From: Bryobacterales bacterium
GTDB lineage: Bacteria > Acidobacteriota > Terriglobia > Bryobacterales > Bryobacteraceae
DNA length: 64,000 nucleotides
Reading direction: 5' to 3'
Assembly (NCBI GenBank): GCA_020851555.1
Contig: JADZCM010000054.1
Coordinates: 24,564-88,563 of the forward strand
Both the position numbers and the translations under genes were made by a program. Numbering within the stretch: the stretch's first letter is position 1; each line of letters starts with the position of its first letter. The notes beneath the pieces are model-generated. The model saw only the letters and a list, made by a program, of their open reading frames with translations, was not told the DNA's origin and made no database searches. Shown piece by piece: positions 1 to 7,409 of the stretch.

Positions 1-878
1 GCTTCGCCGGCCACTTCCGCCACGGCGGCGTCGCGCGAGGCGATGACCAGCGCCCCGCACTGCATGGCCTCCAGCACCGGAAGGCCGAAGCCTTCGTAGA
101 GCGAGGGATACAGGCACGCCAGCGCGCCCGAATACAGCGCCGGCAGATCGGGCTCGGGAACCTCCCCGAGCACATGCAGTCCCGGCTCAGACGCGATGAC
201 GGTTCCGTCGTTCCGGCGGGGCCCCGCCAGCAGCAACTCCGCGCCCAGCCGCCGGTACACCTCGCGCCACGCGCTGAGGAGCATGCTCAGGTTCTTGCGC
301 GGTTCGTTGACCCCTACGAACAGAAAATAAGGCCGCCTGCCGGGGCGCGAAGTTGTTGGACGGAAATGCGGAGCCGCGGCGTGCGGGATGGCCCGGATGC
401 GATCCGGATGGATGCCGAATTGCGACATCGCCTCCCGCCGTACCGCCTCGGTAGGGGTGATGATCCTGGTAGCCAGCCCGAGCCGGATGAGATAGGGCGC
501 GCGGCGGCGTACGAATGTGGCGCCGGCCTGCCAGCGCGGGTCGCGCCAGGGCGACAGGTCGTGCAGTGTCATCACGCCAGGTTGCAGCGGCAGCCACGGC
601 AGGGTGAAGTGCGTCCCGTGGAACAGCTCGGCGCCCGTCTCGGCCATGACCCGCTGCACCCCGCACGCCCACCAGCGCCTCTCGAAACTGCTCCGGGGAA
701 GTCTGCCGGTTCTGAGATTGGGGGGAGCCTCCTCCGGCGCGGGGTAGGGTTGGTCCGACAGGAGCGTGAAGTCATCCTCGGGGAACTGCTCAGCCAGAGC
801 TCGTGACAACTCCAGGACATACCGGCGGATGCCGCCCTTCGCAAGCGTGAGAGGCGTGGCGTCGAGGGCCGCCTTCAT
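1..878 (-). CDS. Glycosyltransferase family 4, partial (C-terminus off left edge)
   Basis: The reading frame is open from an ATG at 878 to the left edge, so the 3' end is missing; about 292 residues are visible. The N-terminus (MKAALDATPLTLAKGGIRRY) is the first Rossmann strand and glycine loop of GT-B enzymes. Further along are PGVMTLHDLSPW, FLFVGVNEPRKNL, and near the edge PSLYEGFGLPVLEAM, the nucleotide-sugar binding EX7E region of GT4. The enzyme should transfer a sugar from a nucleotide donor in the cytoplasm during polysaccharide or glycolipid assembly. It lies 21 nt downstream of rmlA on the same strand, so it is probably co-transcribed and a dTDP-sugar pathway (e.g. O-antigen or exopolysaccharide) is a fair guess. 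The exact substrate cannot be read from sequence. Confidence 0.88.
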   Translation of the reverse strand, partial: MKAALDATPLTLAKGGIRRYVLELSRALAEQFPEDDFTLLSDQPYPAPEEAPPNLRTGRLPRSSFERRWWACGVQRVMAETGAELFHGTHFTLPWLPLQPGVMTLHDLSPWRDPRWQAGATFVRRRAPYLIRLGLATRIITPTEAVRREAMSQFGIHPDRIRAIPHAAAPHFRPTTSRPGRRPYFLFVGVNEPRKNLSMLLSAWREVYRRLGAELLLAGPRRNDGTVIASEPGLHVLGEVPEPDLPALYSGALACLYPSLYEGFGLPVLEAMQCGALVIASRDAAVAEVAGE

Positions 879-899
879 CCGGGCTTCCCCATGCACGTT

Positions 900-1655
900 C
901 TACGTGCTCGCCGCCACCTCCGCCGTCGCCTGGGACCTGCGCCGTGACCCGGCCACGAAGTTCGCGGCGCGCAGGAGCGATTCAAACGTGCCCGCATCCG
1001 ACCACCATCCGTCCAGAAAGGCGAAGCTCATGACGCCTTCCCGGATGTAGGCGTTGTTGACGTCGGTGATCTCAAGCTCGCCACGGGCCGAGGGCACCAG
1101 TGTGCGTATCTTGTCGAAGACCGTCTGGTCGTACATGTAGATGCCGGTGACGGCGTAGTTCGACCGGGGCCGTTCGGGCTTCTCCTCGATCCCCACGATG
1201 CGGTCCCCTTTCACCTCGGCCACTCCGAAGCGCTTGGCGTCGGGGACTTCTTTCAGCAGGATCTTGGCGCCGGCCGGCTGTTTGCGGAAATCATCCACGG
1301 CCTCGCGGATGCCGCCTCCGATGATGTTGTCGCCCAGAATGACGCAGAGCCTCTCCCCTTCGGCGAAGTGCTCGGCCAGGTTGAGGGCCTCGGCGATTCC
1401 GCCTTCGCCCTCCTGATAGGCGTAGTTGATCTGGTTGAGACCGAACTCCTTGCCGTTGGCCAGCAGGCGAAGGAAGTCCCCGGCGTTCTTGCCGCCGGTG
1501 ACCACCAGGATCTCCCGGATTCCCGCATCCACGAGCGTCTGGATCGGGTAGTAGATCATGGGCTTATCGAAGATGGGTAACAGGTGCTTGTTGGTGATCT
1601 TAGTGAGCGGATAAAGCCGGCTGCCTATGCCTCCCGCGAGAACCACGCCCTTCAT
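900..1655 (-). CDS. rmlA: Glucose-1-phosphate thymidylyltransferase
   Basis: Makes dTDP-glucose from dTTP and glucose-1-phosphate, the first step toward dTDP-rhamnose and related sugars. The 251-residue protein has the nucleotide-binding loop near residues 8-16 (GGIGSRLYP; most family members have T rather than S before R), the KPMIYYP segment, the ILGDNI metal/sugar site and EEKP. The length fits the short RmlA form. An upstream in-frame start at 1691 exists, but the ATG at 1655 is preceded by a good Shine-Dalgarno (GGAGG, 6 nt away) and begins exactly at the family's MKGVVLAGG. It probably forms an operon with the glycosyltransferase that follows. No rmlB, C or D is visible in the window. 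Confidence 0.93.
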   Translation of the reverse strand: MKGVVLAGGIGSRLYPLTKITNKHLLPIFDKPMIYYPIQTLVDAGIREILVVTGGKNAGDFLRLLANGKEFGLNQINYAYQEGEGGIAEALNLAEHFAEGERLCVILGDNIIGGGIREAVDDFRKQPAGAKILLKEVPDAKRFGVAEVKGDRIVGIEEKPERPRSNYAVTGIYMYDQTVFDKIRTLVPSARGELEITDVNNAYIREGVMSFAFLDGWWSDAGTFESLLRAANFVAGSRRRSQATAEVAAST

Positions 1656-1686
1656 TTTGACCTCCGGGCCCAGCAAATCCTCATGA

Positions 1687-1692
1687 TACAAT
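1687..1692 (+). promoter_or_regulatory. Candidate -10 element in the divergent rmlA/GT-C spacer
   Basis: TACAAT stands 35 nt before the ATG at 1728, inside the 72-nt spacer between two divergent genes. On the other strand the same spot reads TATTGTATCAT, which could serve rmlA. No clear -35 was seen. Confidence 0.35.
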
Positions 1693-1727
1693 AACGGCGG
1701 CTAGAGACCGCCCGTAGAAACCCCCGG

Positions 1728-3197
1728 ATGCACCGGCGCGTGGCCATCCTGATGCTGTCAGCGGTGTTCCTGCTGAACGTCTACCGGGCGTGGACCCAAT
1801 CCATCACTTGCGACGAGGCTTTTGCCGAGAGCCTCTTCCTGGACGGCCCTGTTTCGAGGCTTCTGAGTGTTTACGACGCCAGCCACCACGTCCTTTACAC
1901 GCTGCTCACGAAGGCCTCAGTAGCGGCGTTCGGCCTCTCCGAATTCACACTCCGGATTCCCAGCCTCCTGGGCGGCCTGTTGTACCTGGTTACGGTCTAC
2001 CGCATTGCGCGGCACGCGTTCGGCGAAGGCCGGCAGTTCCTTCTGGCGGTTGCGGCGGCCAGCCTGAATCCGCTGGTGCTGGACTTCCTCTCGGCGGCGA
2101 GAGGGTACGGGTTGGCCCTGGCGCTACTGCTGTGGGCGCTCTACCACATGCTCCTCTACCTTGGCGGCGACGGCGGCGACGGCCGCATCTACAAGGCGGG
2201 CTTGGGTCTGGGGCTGTCAGTCGCGGCCAACCTGACGTTCCTGGTTCCCGGCACGGCGCTGGCTGTGCTTTTCCTGCTGATCCTCGCGGCGCAGAGGAAG
2301 TGGCCGGCGATGCTGGACGCCTTCGCCGTTCCGGGGATTGTGACCGCCTTCCTCATCGTGATCCTGCCCCTGACCAAGGCGGCGCGCAGCAGTTTCTACG
2401 TCGGTCTCGCGACCCTTGGAGATACGCTGCGAAGCCTGGTGGCGCTCTCCATGTTCCACCATCCGCTGGATAAGCGGGTCTCCGCTCTGCTGCCGCGGCC
2501 CGAGTTCTGGTACGGAGCCTTCGGCTACGTGATCGTGCCGGCGGTGCTGGCGGCGGCCGCGGCGGGCTGCGCCGCCATCATGTTCCGCTGGTGGAAGCAC
2601 CGCGATCCGGCCCAACTGGACGGACCTTCGCGCCTGATCCTGCTCGGCGGCGGCGCGCTGGTGCTTTCCATCGGCATCCTGGCCGTGCTGCACAAGGCGC
2701 TCGACGTCCTGTATCCTGTCGGGCGCACGGGGTTGTACTTGATCCCGCTGTTCTCGCTGACGGCGCTGGCCCTGCCGGCGGCCCTGAAACGGCACACTAC
2801 GGCGTTCCGGCTGTCGGGCTCGCCTGTGTGGGCGCTGAGCGCCGTGTCGGTGGCGATCTACCTGGTCCACACCGACACCCGGTATTACGGCGAGTGGCTT
2901 TTCGACTCGTCGACGAAGCAGGTGGTGAACCTGCTCCGCGAGCGCCAGCGGGAGCGGCCCGTGGCCAAAGCGCGCGGCGGAATTCACTGGGTGCTGGAGC
3001 CCAGCCTGAATTTCTACCGGCGTATCTACAAACTGGACTGGATGGCGCCGCTGGACAGGAGAGGCCCCGACGGGGATTACGATTACTACGTCCTGCTGGG
3101 GGAAGAGGGAGGCGTCCCGCTGATCAAGAAACGCGGCTTGCGGGTGCTGTACTCCGGCGCTGTGTCGGGCGTCTACCTGGCCGAACCCGGCCGGTAA
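1728..3197 (+). CDS. GT-C type membrane glycosyltransferase-like protein (GT39/ArnT-like)
   Basis: A 489-residue protein with a first hydrophobic segment at residues 5-18, then an acidic pair (CDEAF, about residues 27-31) in the first outer loop, where GT-C enzymes keep their catalytic Asp/Glu. The stretch around residues 50-95 (SHHVLYTLLTKASVAAFGLS, then RIPSLLGG) matches the usual GT39 start, and about ten further hydrophobic segments follow. A soluble tail of about 100 residues ends the protein. GT-C enzymes use polyprenyl-phosphate sugars at the periplasmic face, so it could glycosylate lipid A, glycan or protein. Its neighbours (rmlA, GT4) agree with a surface-sugar role. The specific acceptor is unknown. 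Confidence 0.7.
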   Translation: MHRRVAILMLSAVFLLNVYRAWTQSITCDEAFAESLFLDGPVSRLLSVYDASHHVLYTLLTKASVAAFGLSEFTLRIPSLLGGLLYLVTVYRIARHAFGEGRQFLLAVAAASLNPLVLDFLSAARGYGLALALLLWALYHMLLYLGGDGGDGRIYKAGLGLGLSVAANLTFLVPGTALAVLFLLILAAQRKWPAMLDAFAVPGIVTAFLIVILPLTKAARSSFYVGLATLGDTLRSLVALSMFHHPLDKRVSALLPRPEFWYGAFGYVIVPAVLAAAAAGCAAIMFRWWKHRDPAQLDGPSRLILLGGGALVLSIGILAVLHKALDVLYPVGRTGLYLIPLFSLTALALPAALKRHTTAFRLSGSPVWALSAVSVAIYLVHTDTRYYGEWLFDSSTKQVVNLLRERQRERPVAKARGGIHWVLEPSLNFYRRIYKLDWMAPLDRRGPDGDYDYYVLLGEEGGVPLIKKRGLRVLYSGAVSGVYLAEPGR

Positions 3198-3209
3198 CTC
3201 CAGAATCAG

Positions 3210-3226
3210 GCAGGCGAACAGCCTGC
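3210..3226. repeat. CAGGC-type intergenic hairpin
   Basis: GCAGGC, five bases (GAACA), GCCTGC: a perfect 6-bp stem just after the GT-C gene. Similar CAGGC...GCCTG palindromes occur at 42962-42981 and 49401-49420, so it may belong to a REP-like family. Confidence 0.5.
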
Positions 3227-3262
3227 GGGCCACGCTGTGAGTATACCCGGGGTGCGCCGTGC

Positions 3263-3268
3263 TAGAAT
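3263..3268 (+). promoter_or_regulatory. Candidate -10 box of the cupin gene
   Basis: TAGAAT ends 8 nt before the ATG at 3277, so transcription would begin about 2 nt before the start codon. There is no Shine-Dalgarno, which fits a leaderless message. Confidence 0.5.
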
Positions 3269-3276
3269 ACGCCCCC

Positions 3277-3663
3277 ATGAAGCTCTACGCTTGGGACCAC
3301 GTCAGGGAAGAAACGTTGAACTCGATGCTCGCCCGGCAGGTTATCCACGGCGAGAAGATGACGGTAGCCATGATACGGCTCCGCAAAGGAGCGGTGGTTC
3401 CGGCGCACCAGCACGACCACGAGCAACTCAGCGCCGTGCAGAGCGGCCGGGTGAGCTTCGTCGTGGCCGGGGAGAAGGCCATGCTGGGGGCCGGCGACAT
3501 GATTCTGATCCCGCCGGGCGCGCCGCATGCGGTGGAGGCGCTCACCGACAGCCTCGTGCTCGATACGTTTTCGCCGGCGCGGGACGACTGGCAGCGCGGA
3601 GACGACGCCTACCTGAGGGGGCAGGACCCTCCTCGCCCGGGCCCGCCACAGGCCCTCAAATGA
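3277..3663 (+). CDS. Single-domain cupin protein
   Basis: A 128-residue protein whose middle holds a classic cupin metal motif (AHQHDHEQLSAVQSG, about residues 43-57) and a second motif near PGAPHAVEALTDS. The histidines and glutamate should bind one metal ion in a small beta barrel. Such proteins may be sugar isomerases, dioxygenases or ligand sensors, and nothing here decides which. The start at ATG 3277 was preferred to one 18 nt upstream because it opens directly with MKLYAWDHV and lies just after a -10 box. It appears to be monocistronic; the TonB receptor gene begins 200 nt later. Confidence 0.8.
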   Translation: MKLYAWDHVREETLNSMLARQVIHGEKMTVAMIRLRKGAVVPAHQHDHEQLSAVQSGRVSFVVAGEKAMLGAGDMILIPPGAPHAVEALTDSLVLDTFSPARDDWQRGDDAYLRGQDPPRPGPPQALK

Positions 3664-3796
3664 GTGTTATGCTTCTTGGGAGCCAGGAAGGGGAATGGGA
3701 GGTCCTGGTTTGAGCCAGTCAGCCGGCCGATGGCGGAACTCGCTTTTCTGCGGCAGCACGGGGCTGCCGTCATCCACACTGGTCTGTGCAGGTAGC

Positions 3797-3835
3797 CTCC
3801 GCGAGAAGAAAACAAACAGGGGTCTGCTCGCGGAG
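3797..3835 (+). promoter_or_regulatory. Stem-loop in the 200-nt leader of the TonB receptor gene
   Basis: The spacer 3664-3862 has no gene. Within it CTCCGCGAG (3797-3805) is the exact reverse complement of CTCGCGGAG (3827-3835), with a purine-rich 21-nt loop, and a smaller hairpin GGCAGC/GCTGCC sits at about 3752-3768. The second stem ends 27 nt before the ATG, so it could affect translation or mRNA stability. I do not recognise a known riboswitch. Confidence 0.4.
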
Positions 3836-3862
3836 CCGTTTGACCCAAGGAGATGCAAGGTT

Positions 3863-6800
3863 ATGAAACGTCACATTTCAGTGCCGCTCCTTCTTGCGGT
3901 GGCGCTTCTGGTGCTGTTGGGAGTGAACAGCGTCGCGCAGGAATTCCGCGGTAGAGTGCAGGGGTTGGTCACGGACCAGAGCCAGGCGATCGTCCCCGGC
4001 GCAAACGTCACGCTGACCAACGTAAACACCCAGGTGCGGACGGTCCGGCAGACCAACGACGCCGGGCTTTACCGGTTTGACAACGTCGATCCGGGTTCCT
4101 ATACGGTCGCCATCGAAGCCAGCGGGTTCAGCAGGTTCCTGCAAGAGAATGTCCTGGTGCGGTCGCAGGGCGACATCACGGTGAACGCGGTCCTGACGCC
4201 GGGACAGGTGACCGAGACCGTCACGATCAGCGCAAGCCCGGTGGAGGTTCAGTTCAACTCGACGAACGTCACCCTCACCATCGACACCAAACTGGCCGAG
4301 GAGATTCCACGGCTGGACCGCAACCCGTTCAAGCTGTCGCTCCTGAATCCCGCGGCCATCGACACCCGGCGCGGCGAGATGATGCCGTACCACTCCTGGG
4401 CCGCCAACAGCGTGGAACTGGGCGGCGGCACCGACAAGAAGAACGATCTACAGGTGGACGGCACGACCATCGGCGTCGGCCACAAGGCCAGCTATACGCC
4501 GAACGTGGACTCCATTCAGGAGGTCAACGTACAGCAGAACGCCGTCGACGCGGAAGTCGGCCACAGCGCGGGCGGGTCGGTCAGCATGACCCTGAAGTCC
4601 GGCACCAACGAGTACCACGGGTCGGTGTTCTACCTGGGCCGCAACCCCTCGCTCAACGCCATCGCCGACCGGACCACTCAGACCAAGAACGCGGAGCGGA
4701 GAAACATGTGGGGGGGCACCATCGGGCATCCGATCCTCAAAGGGAAGCTGTTCAACTTCTTCAGCTACGAGCAATGGAAGCCCCGCACGCCCGCCACAAC
4801 CCTGCTTACCGTGCCCACGGCGCTGGAACAGCAGGGCGACTTCTCGAAGACTCTGGGGACTACCGGTTTGATGAAGCCCATCTACGACCCATGGACGACG
4901 GTCTTCGACGCCGCCACGGGCAAGGCCACGCGCACTCCCTTTGCCGGCAACAAGATCCCCGCGCAGCAGTTTGACCCGATCGCCGTGAGAGTGATGAAAG
5001 GCTTTGGCGTATACGCGCCCAACCGGACTCCGGACAGCATCACCGGCAACAATAACTACGGCAGCGGCACGGTTGGCGTGTGGAACTACTGGAACATCTC
5101 CGACCGGGTGGACTGGTACGTGAACGATCAGTGGCGGGTCTATGGCCGGGTCAGCCGCTTGCACACCATGCAGACCACCGAAGCTCCCGAGTTGATCAAG
5201 TCGGAACTGTACGTGCCGGGCGGCAGCGCCAGGCACGCCTTCAGCGTCTCGGGCGACGCCATCTGGACGGTCAACGCGACCACGGTGGTGAACTTCCGGG
5301 GCGGCTACCACAGCCTGGTGGACGACTTCGCGTCACCGGCCGCGGAACTGGGGGACGAGGGCCTGGGAAAGATCTGGACCGGGAGCAAGTGGTTCGCACC
5401 GTTCTCGGGGTCGGGTTTCCCGGACTACTGGCCTGGAATCACCGTGGGCAACAGCTCGCTCGGAAGAAACGGTTTCTGGTTCCAGCGCCCCAAGGGCAAC
5501 TCCTTCAGCGCCAAGATCGCGCAGCAGCGCGGCGCCCACTATGTCAAGGCCGGCTTCGACACCCGCCGCAGCGGCGGCATCAGCCTGGTGAATACGAACA
5601 GAGTCCGCTTCTACTTCCGGCCGGCGGTCACCGCCGACACGTTCCTCAGCCCCAACACGAACCTGGTGGGTCATGAATTTGCCACGTTGCTGCTGGGGGC
5701 GCTGAACAACGATTCCATCTTCAACATCAAGCCGATCAAGAAGCCGCGAACCGAGTACTATGCCGCGTTTATCCAGGATGACTGGAAGGTCAGCCGGAAC
5801 ATCACGCTGAATCTCGGATTGCGCTACGAATACGACACGCCCTGGCACGATCCGGACCACTACATGTCCCGCGGCCTGGATCTCAGCCAGCCCATCACGG
5901 AGATGCAGCAGACGCCTCCCCAGATGCCGTCGCAGATCACCAGTCTGATGAAGGCCCCCTTCAAGTACAACGGAGCCTGGCTCTTCACCGACAGTTCCAA
6001 CCCTGGGATCTGGAAGTCGCAGAAACTGGTTCTCGCGCCGCGGGTCGGCCTGGCCCTGCGCGTGAACGATCAGACCGCCGTGCGGTTCGGCTATTCGCGG
6101 TTCGTCACGCCCTCCGAGTACAACTTCGTGAGCCCTCCCTACGCCGGTTTCGAGGCCATCAACTTCCTGGAGCCCGCTTACATGGGGTACGACGCGCAGC
6201 AGAGTCCGGCGCCGTTGCTCCAGGGGGTGCCCCAGGCTGTTTTCTCGGATCCGTTCCCTGCTTCAAACCCGCTCCTCACCCCCAAAGGCAAGGCCTACGG
6301 GAAGTACTTCGGGCTGGGGGAAGACAACATCACGTGGGCCGGGCAGGATTTCAAGCGCCCGGTGAACGACAGGCTCAACCTGACCCTGTCCAGGCAGTTG
6401 CCCAACGCTATCGTGGCGGAGATCACCTATTTCGTGAATTTGGGCCACGATCAACTGTTCTCCTACGACTACAACCAGGTGGACCCGGAGATTGGTTACG
6501 TCAACAAGGGCGCCGTCGACGCCAACGTCGCCAACCCGTTCTATCAGTACCTTACCCCCGAGAAGTTCCCGGGGCCGCTGCGGAACTTGAAGACCGTTGC
6601 GGTAAAGAGGCTCCTCAGAGAGTATCCGCAGTACGGGGGCCTCTGGATGTCGTTCCGGAACGGCGCCTTGAACCGCTACCATTCCATGCAGCTCAAGGTG
6701 CAGCGGGGCTTTCGCGGCGGATACAACTTCCTGGTCGGCTACAACTACCGCAGGGAGAGGAACTCGGAGTATTTCGACGACATAGCAGCCTACAAGGACC

Positions 6801-7333
6801 AGTTCGAACTCCAGGAGAGCAGCAATCCGAGGCACTCGCTGTCGGTGGCAGGCACGTACGAGCTGCCGTTTGGGAAGAACCGTCCTTTCCTGAAGGACAT
6901 GCCGCGTGTCGCGGAAGCGGTCATCGGCGGCTGGCAACTGGCCGGAGCGTGGTATTTCAACTCCGGCAGCTACCTGAGGTTCGGCTCCATGCTCGCCTCC
7001 GGAGACCCGGCGCTGTCGAATCCCACCCCCCAGCGGTGGTTCGACACCTCGAAGTTCGCCCGGCTGCCGGCCTATACGCCGCGGACGAATCCCAAGCAGT
7101 ATCCGGACGTGAAGGGGCCGATCTATTGGGAGATACAGTCCACTCTGTCCAAGACGTTCCGGGTCACTGAAAGGGTGAGCACCGAGCTGAAGGTCGCCAC
7201 CTTCAACACGACCAACCGGCTTAACCGCGTCAATCCCAGCACGGACGTGCTGAGCGCAACCTTCGGGCAGACTCTGCGGCAGAACATCAGCGTCGGCCGC
7301 CAGTTGGAGTACAGCCTGAAGATCCACTTCTGA
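3863..7333 (+). CDS. Oar-like TonB-dependent receptor with carboxypeptidase-regulatory-like N-terminal domain
   Basis: A 1,156-residue outer-membrane protein. A signal peptide (residues 1-25, ending VNSVAQ) is followed by a CarboxypepD_reg-like beta domain (GRVQGLVTDQSQAIVPGANV, about 28-110), then a plug (roughly 120-280) and a long beta barrel ending in LEYSLKIHF, a terminal aromatic typical of outer-membrane barrels. In Acidobacteria such receptors occur in tens of copies and are thought to import oligosaccharides or other large substrates with TonB energy. A weak AAGGAG lies about 11 nt before the ATG at 3863; longer in-frame starts exist but would destroy the signal peptide. No partner SusD or hydrolase gene is adjacent, so the substrate is unknown. 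A strong hairpin follows the stop. Confidence 0.9.
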   Translation: MKRHISVPLLLAVALLVLLGVNSVAQEFRGRVQGLVTDQSQAIVPGANVTLTNVNTQVRTVRQTNDAGLYRFDNVDPGSYTVAIEASGFSRFLQENVLVRSQGDITVNAVLTPGQVTETVTISASPVEVQFNSTNVTLTIDTKLAEEIPRLDRNPFKLSLLNPAAIDTRRGEMMPYHSWAANSVELGGGTDKKNDLQVDGTTIGVGHKASYTPNVDSIQEVNVQQNAVDAEVGHSAGGSVSMTLKSGTNEYHGSVFYLGRNPSLNAIADRTTQTKNAERRNMWGGTIGHPILKGKLFNFFSYEQWKPRTPATTLLTVPTALEQQGDFSKTLGTTGLMKPIYDPWTTVFDAATGKATRTPFAGNKIPAQQFDPIAVRVMKGFGVYAPNRTPDSITGNNNYGSGTVGVWNYWNISDRVDWYVNDQWRVYGRVSRLHTMQTTEAPELIKSELYVPGGSARHAFSVSGDAIWTVNATTVVNFRGGYHSLVDDFASPAAELGDEGLGKIWTGSKWFAPFSGSGFPDYWPGITVGNSSLGRNGFWFQRPKGNSFSAKIAQQRGAHYVKAGFDTRRSGGISLVNTNRVRFYFRPAVTADTFLSPNTNLVGHEFATLLLGALNNDSIFNIKPIKKPRTEYYAAFIQDDWKVSRNITLNLGLRYEYDTPWHDPDHYMSRGLDLSQPITEMQQTPPQMPSQITSLMKAPFKYNGAWLFTDSSNPGIWKSQKLVLAPRVGLALRVNDQTAVRFGYSRFVTPSEYNFVSPPYAGFEAINFLEPAYMGYDAQQSPAPLLQGVPQAVFSDPFPASNPLLTPKGKAYGKYFGLGEDNITWAGQDFKRPVNDRLNLTLSRQLPNAIVAEITYFVNLGHDQLFSYDYNQVDPEIGYVNKGAVDANVANPFYQYLTPEKFPGPLRNLKTVAVKRLLREYPQYGGLWMSFRNGALNRYHSMQLKVQRGFRGGYNFLVGYNYRRERNSEYFDDIAAYKDQFELQESSNPRHSLSVAGTYELPFGKNRPFLKDMPRVAEAVIGGWQLAGAWYFNSGSYLRFGSMLASGDPALSNPTPQRWFDTSKFARLPAYTPRTNPKQYPDVKGPIYWEIQSTLSKTFRVTERVSTELKVATFNTTNRLNRVNPSTDVLSATFGQTLRQNISVGRQLEYSLKIHF

Positions 7334-7344
7334 GCACGCGGGCG

Positions 7345-7380
7345 CTCCATGCGCTCCCGGCCTTCCGGGAGCGCATGGAG
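7345..7380 (+). terminator. Perfect 16-bp stem-loop after the TonB receptor gene
   Basis: CTCCATGCGCTCCCGG (7345-7360) pairs perfectly with 7365-7380 across a CCTT loop, 12 nt after the stop codon. No T-run follows, so it is either an unusual terminator or an mRNA-stabilising hairpin. Confidence 0.6.
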
Positions 7381-7397
7381 GCGGCTTGCGGCGCTGC

Positions 7398-7403
7398 TAC
7401 AAT
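7398..7403 (+). promoter_or_regulatory. Candidate -10 box of the M2-like gene
   Basis: TACAAT ends exactly 6 nt before the GTG at 7410, so the first transcribed base would be the start codon itself. No Shine-Dalgarno is present. Confidence 0.5.
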
Positions 7404-7409
7404 CGCTGT

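Noticed and set aside
3664..3862. Riboswitch in the TonB receptor leader
   Set aside because: Stem-loops are present, but no known aptamer core (e.g. cobalamin box) could be recognised.
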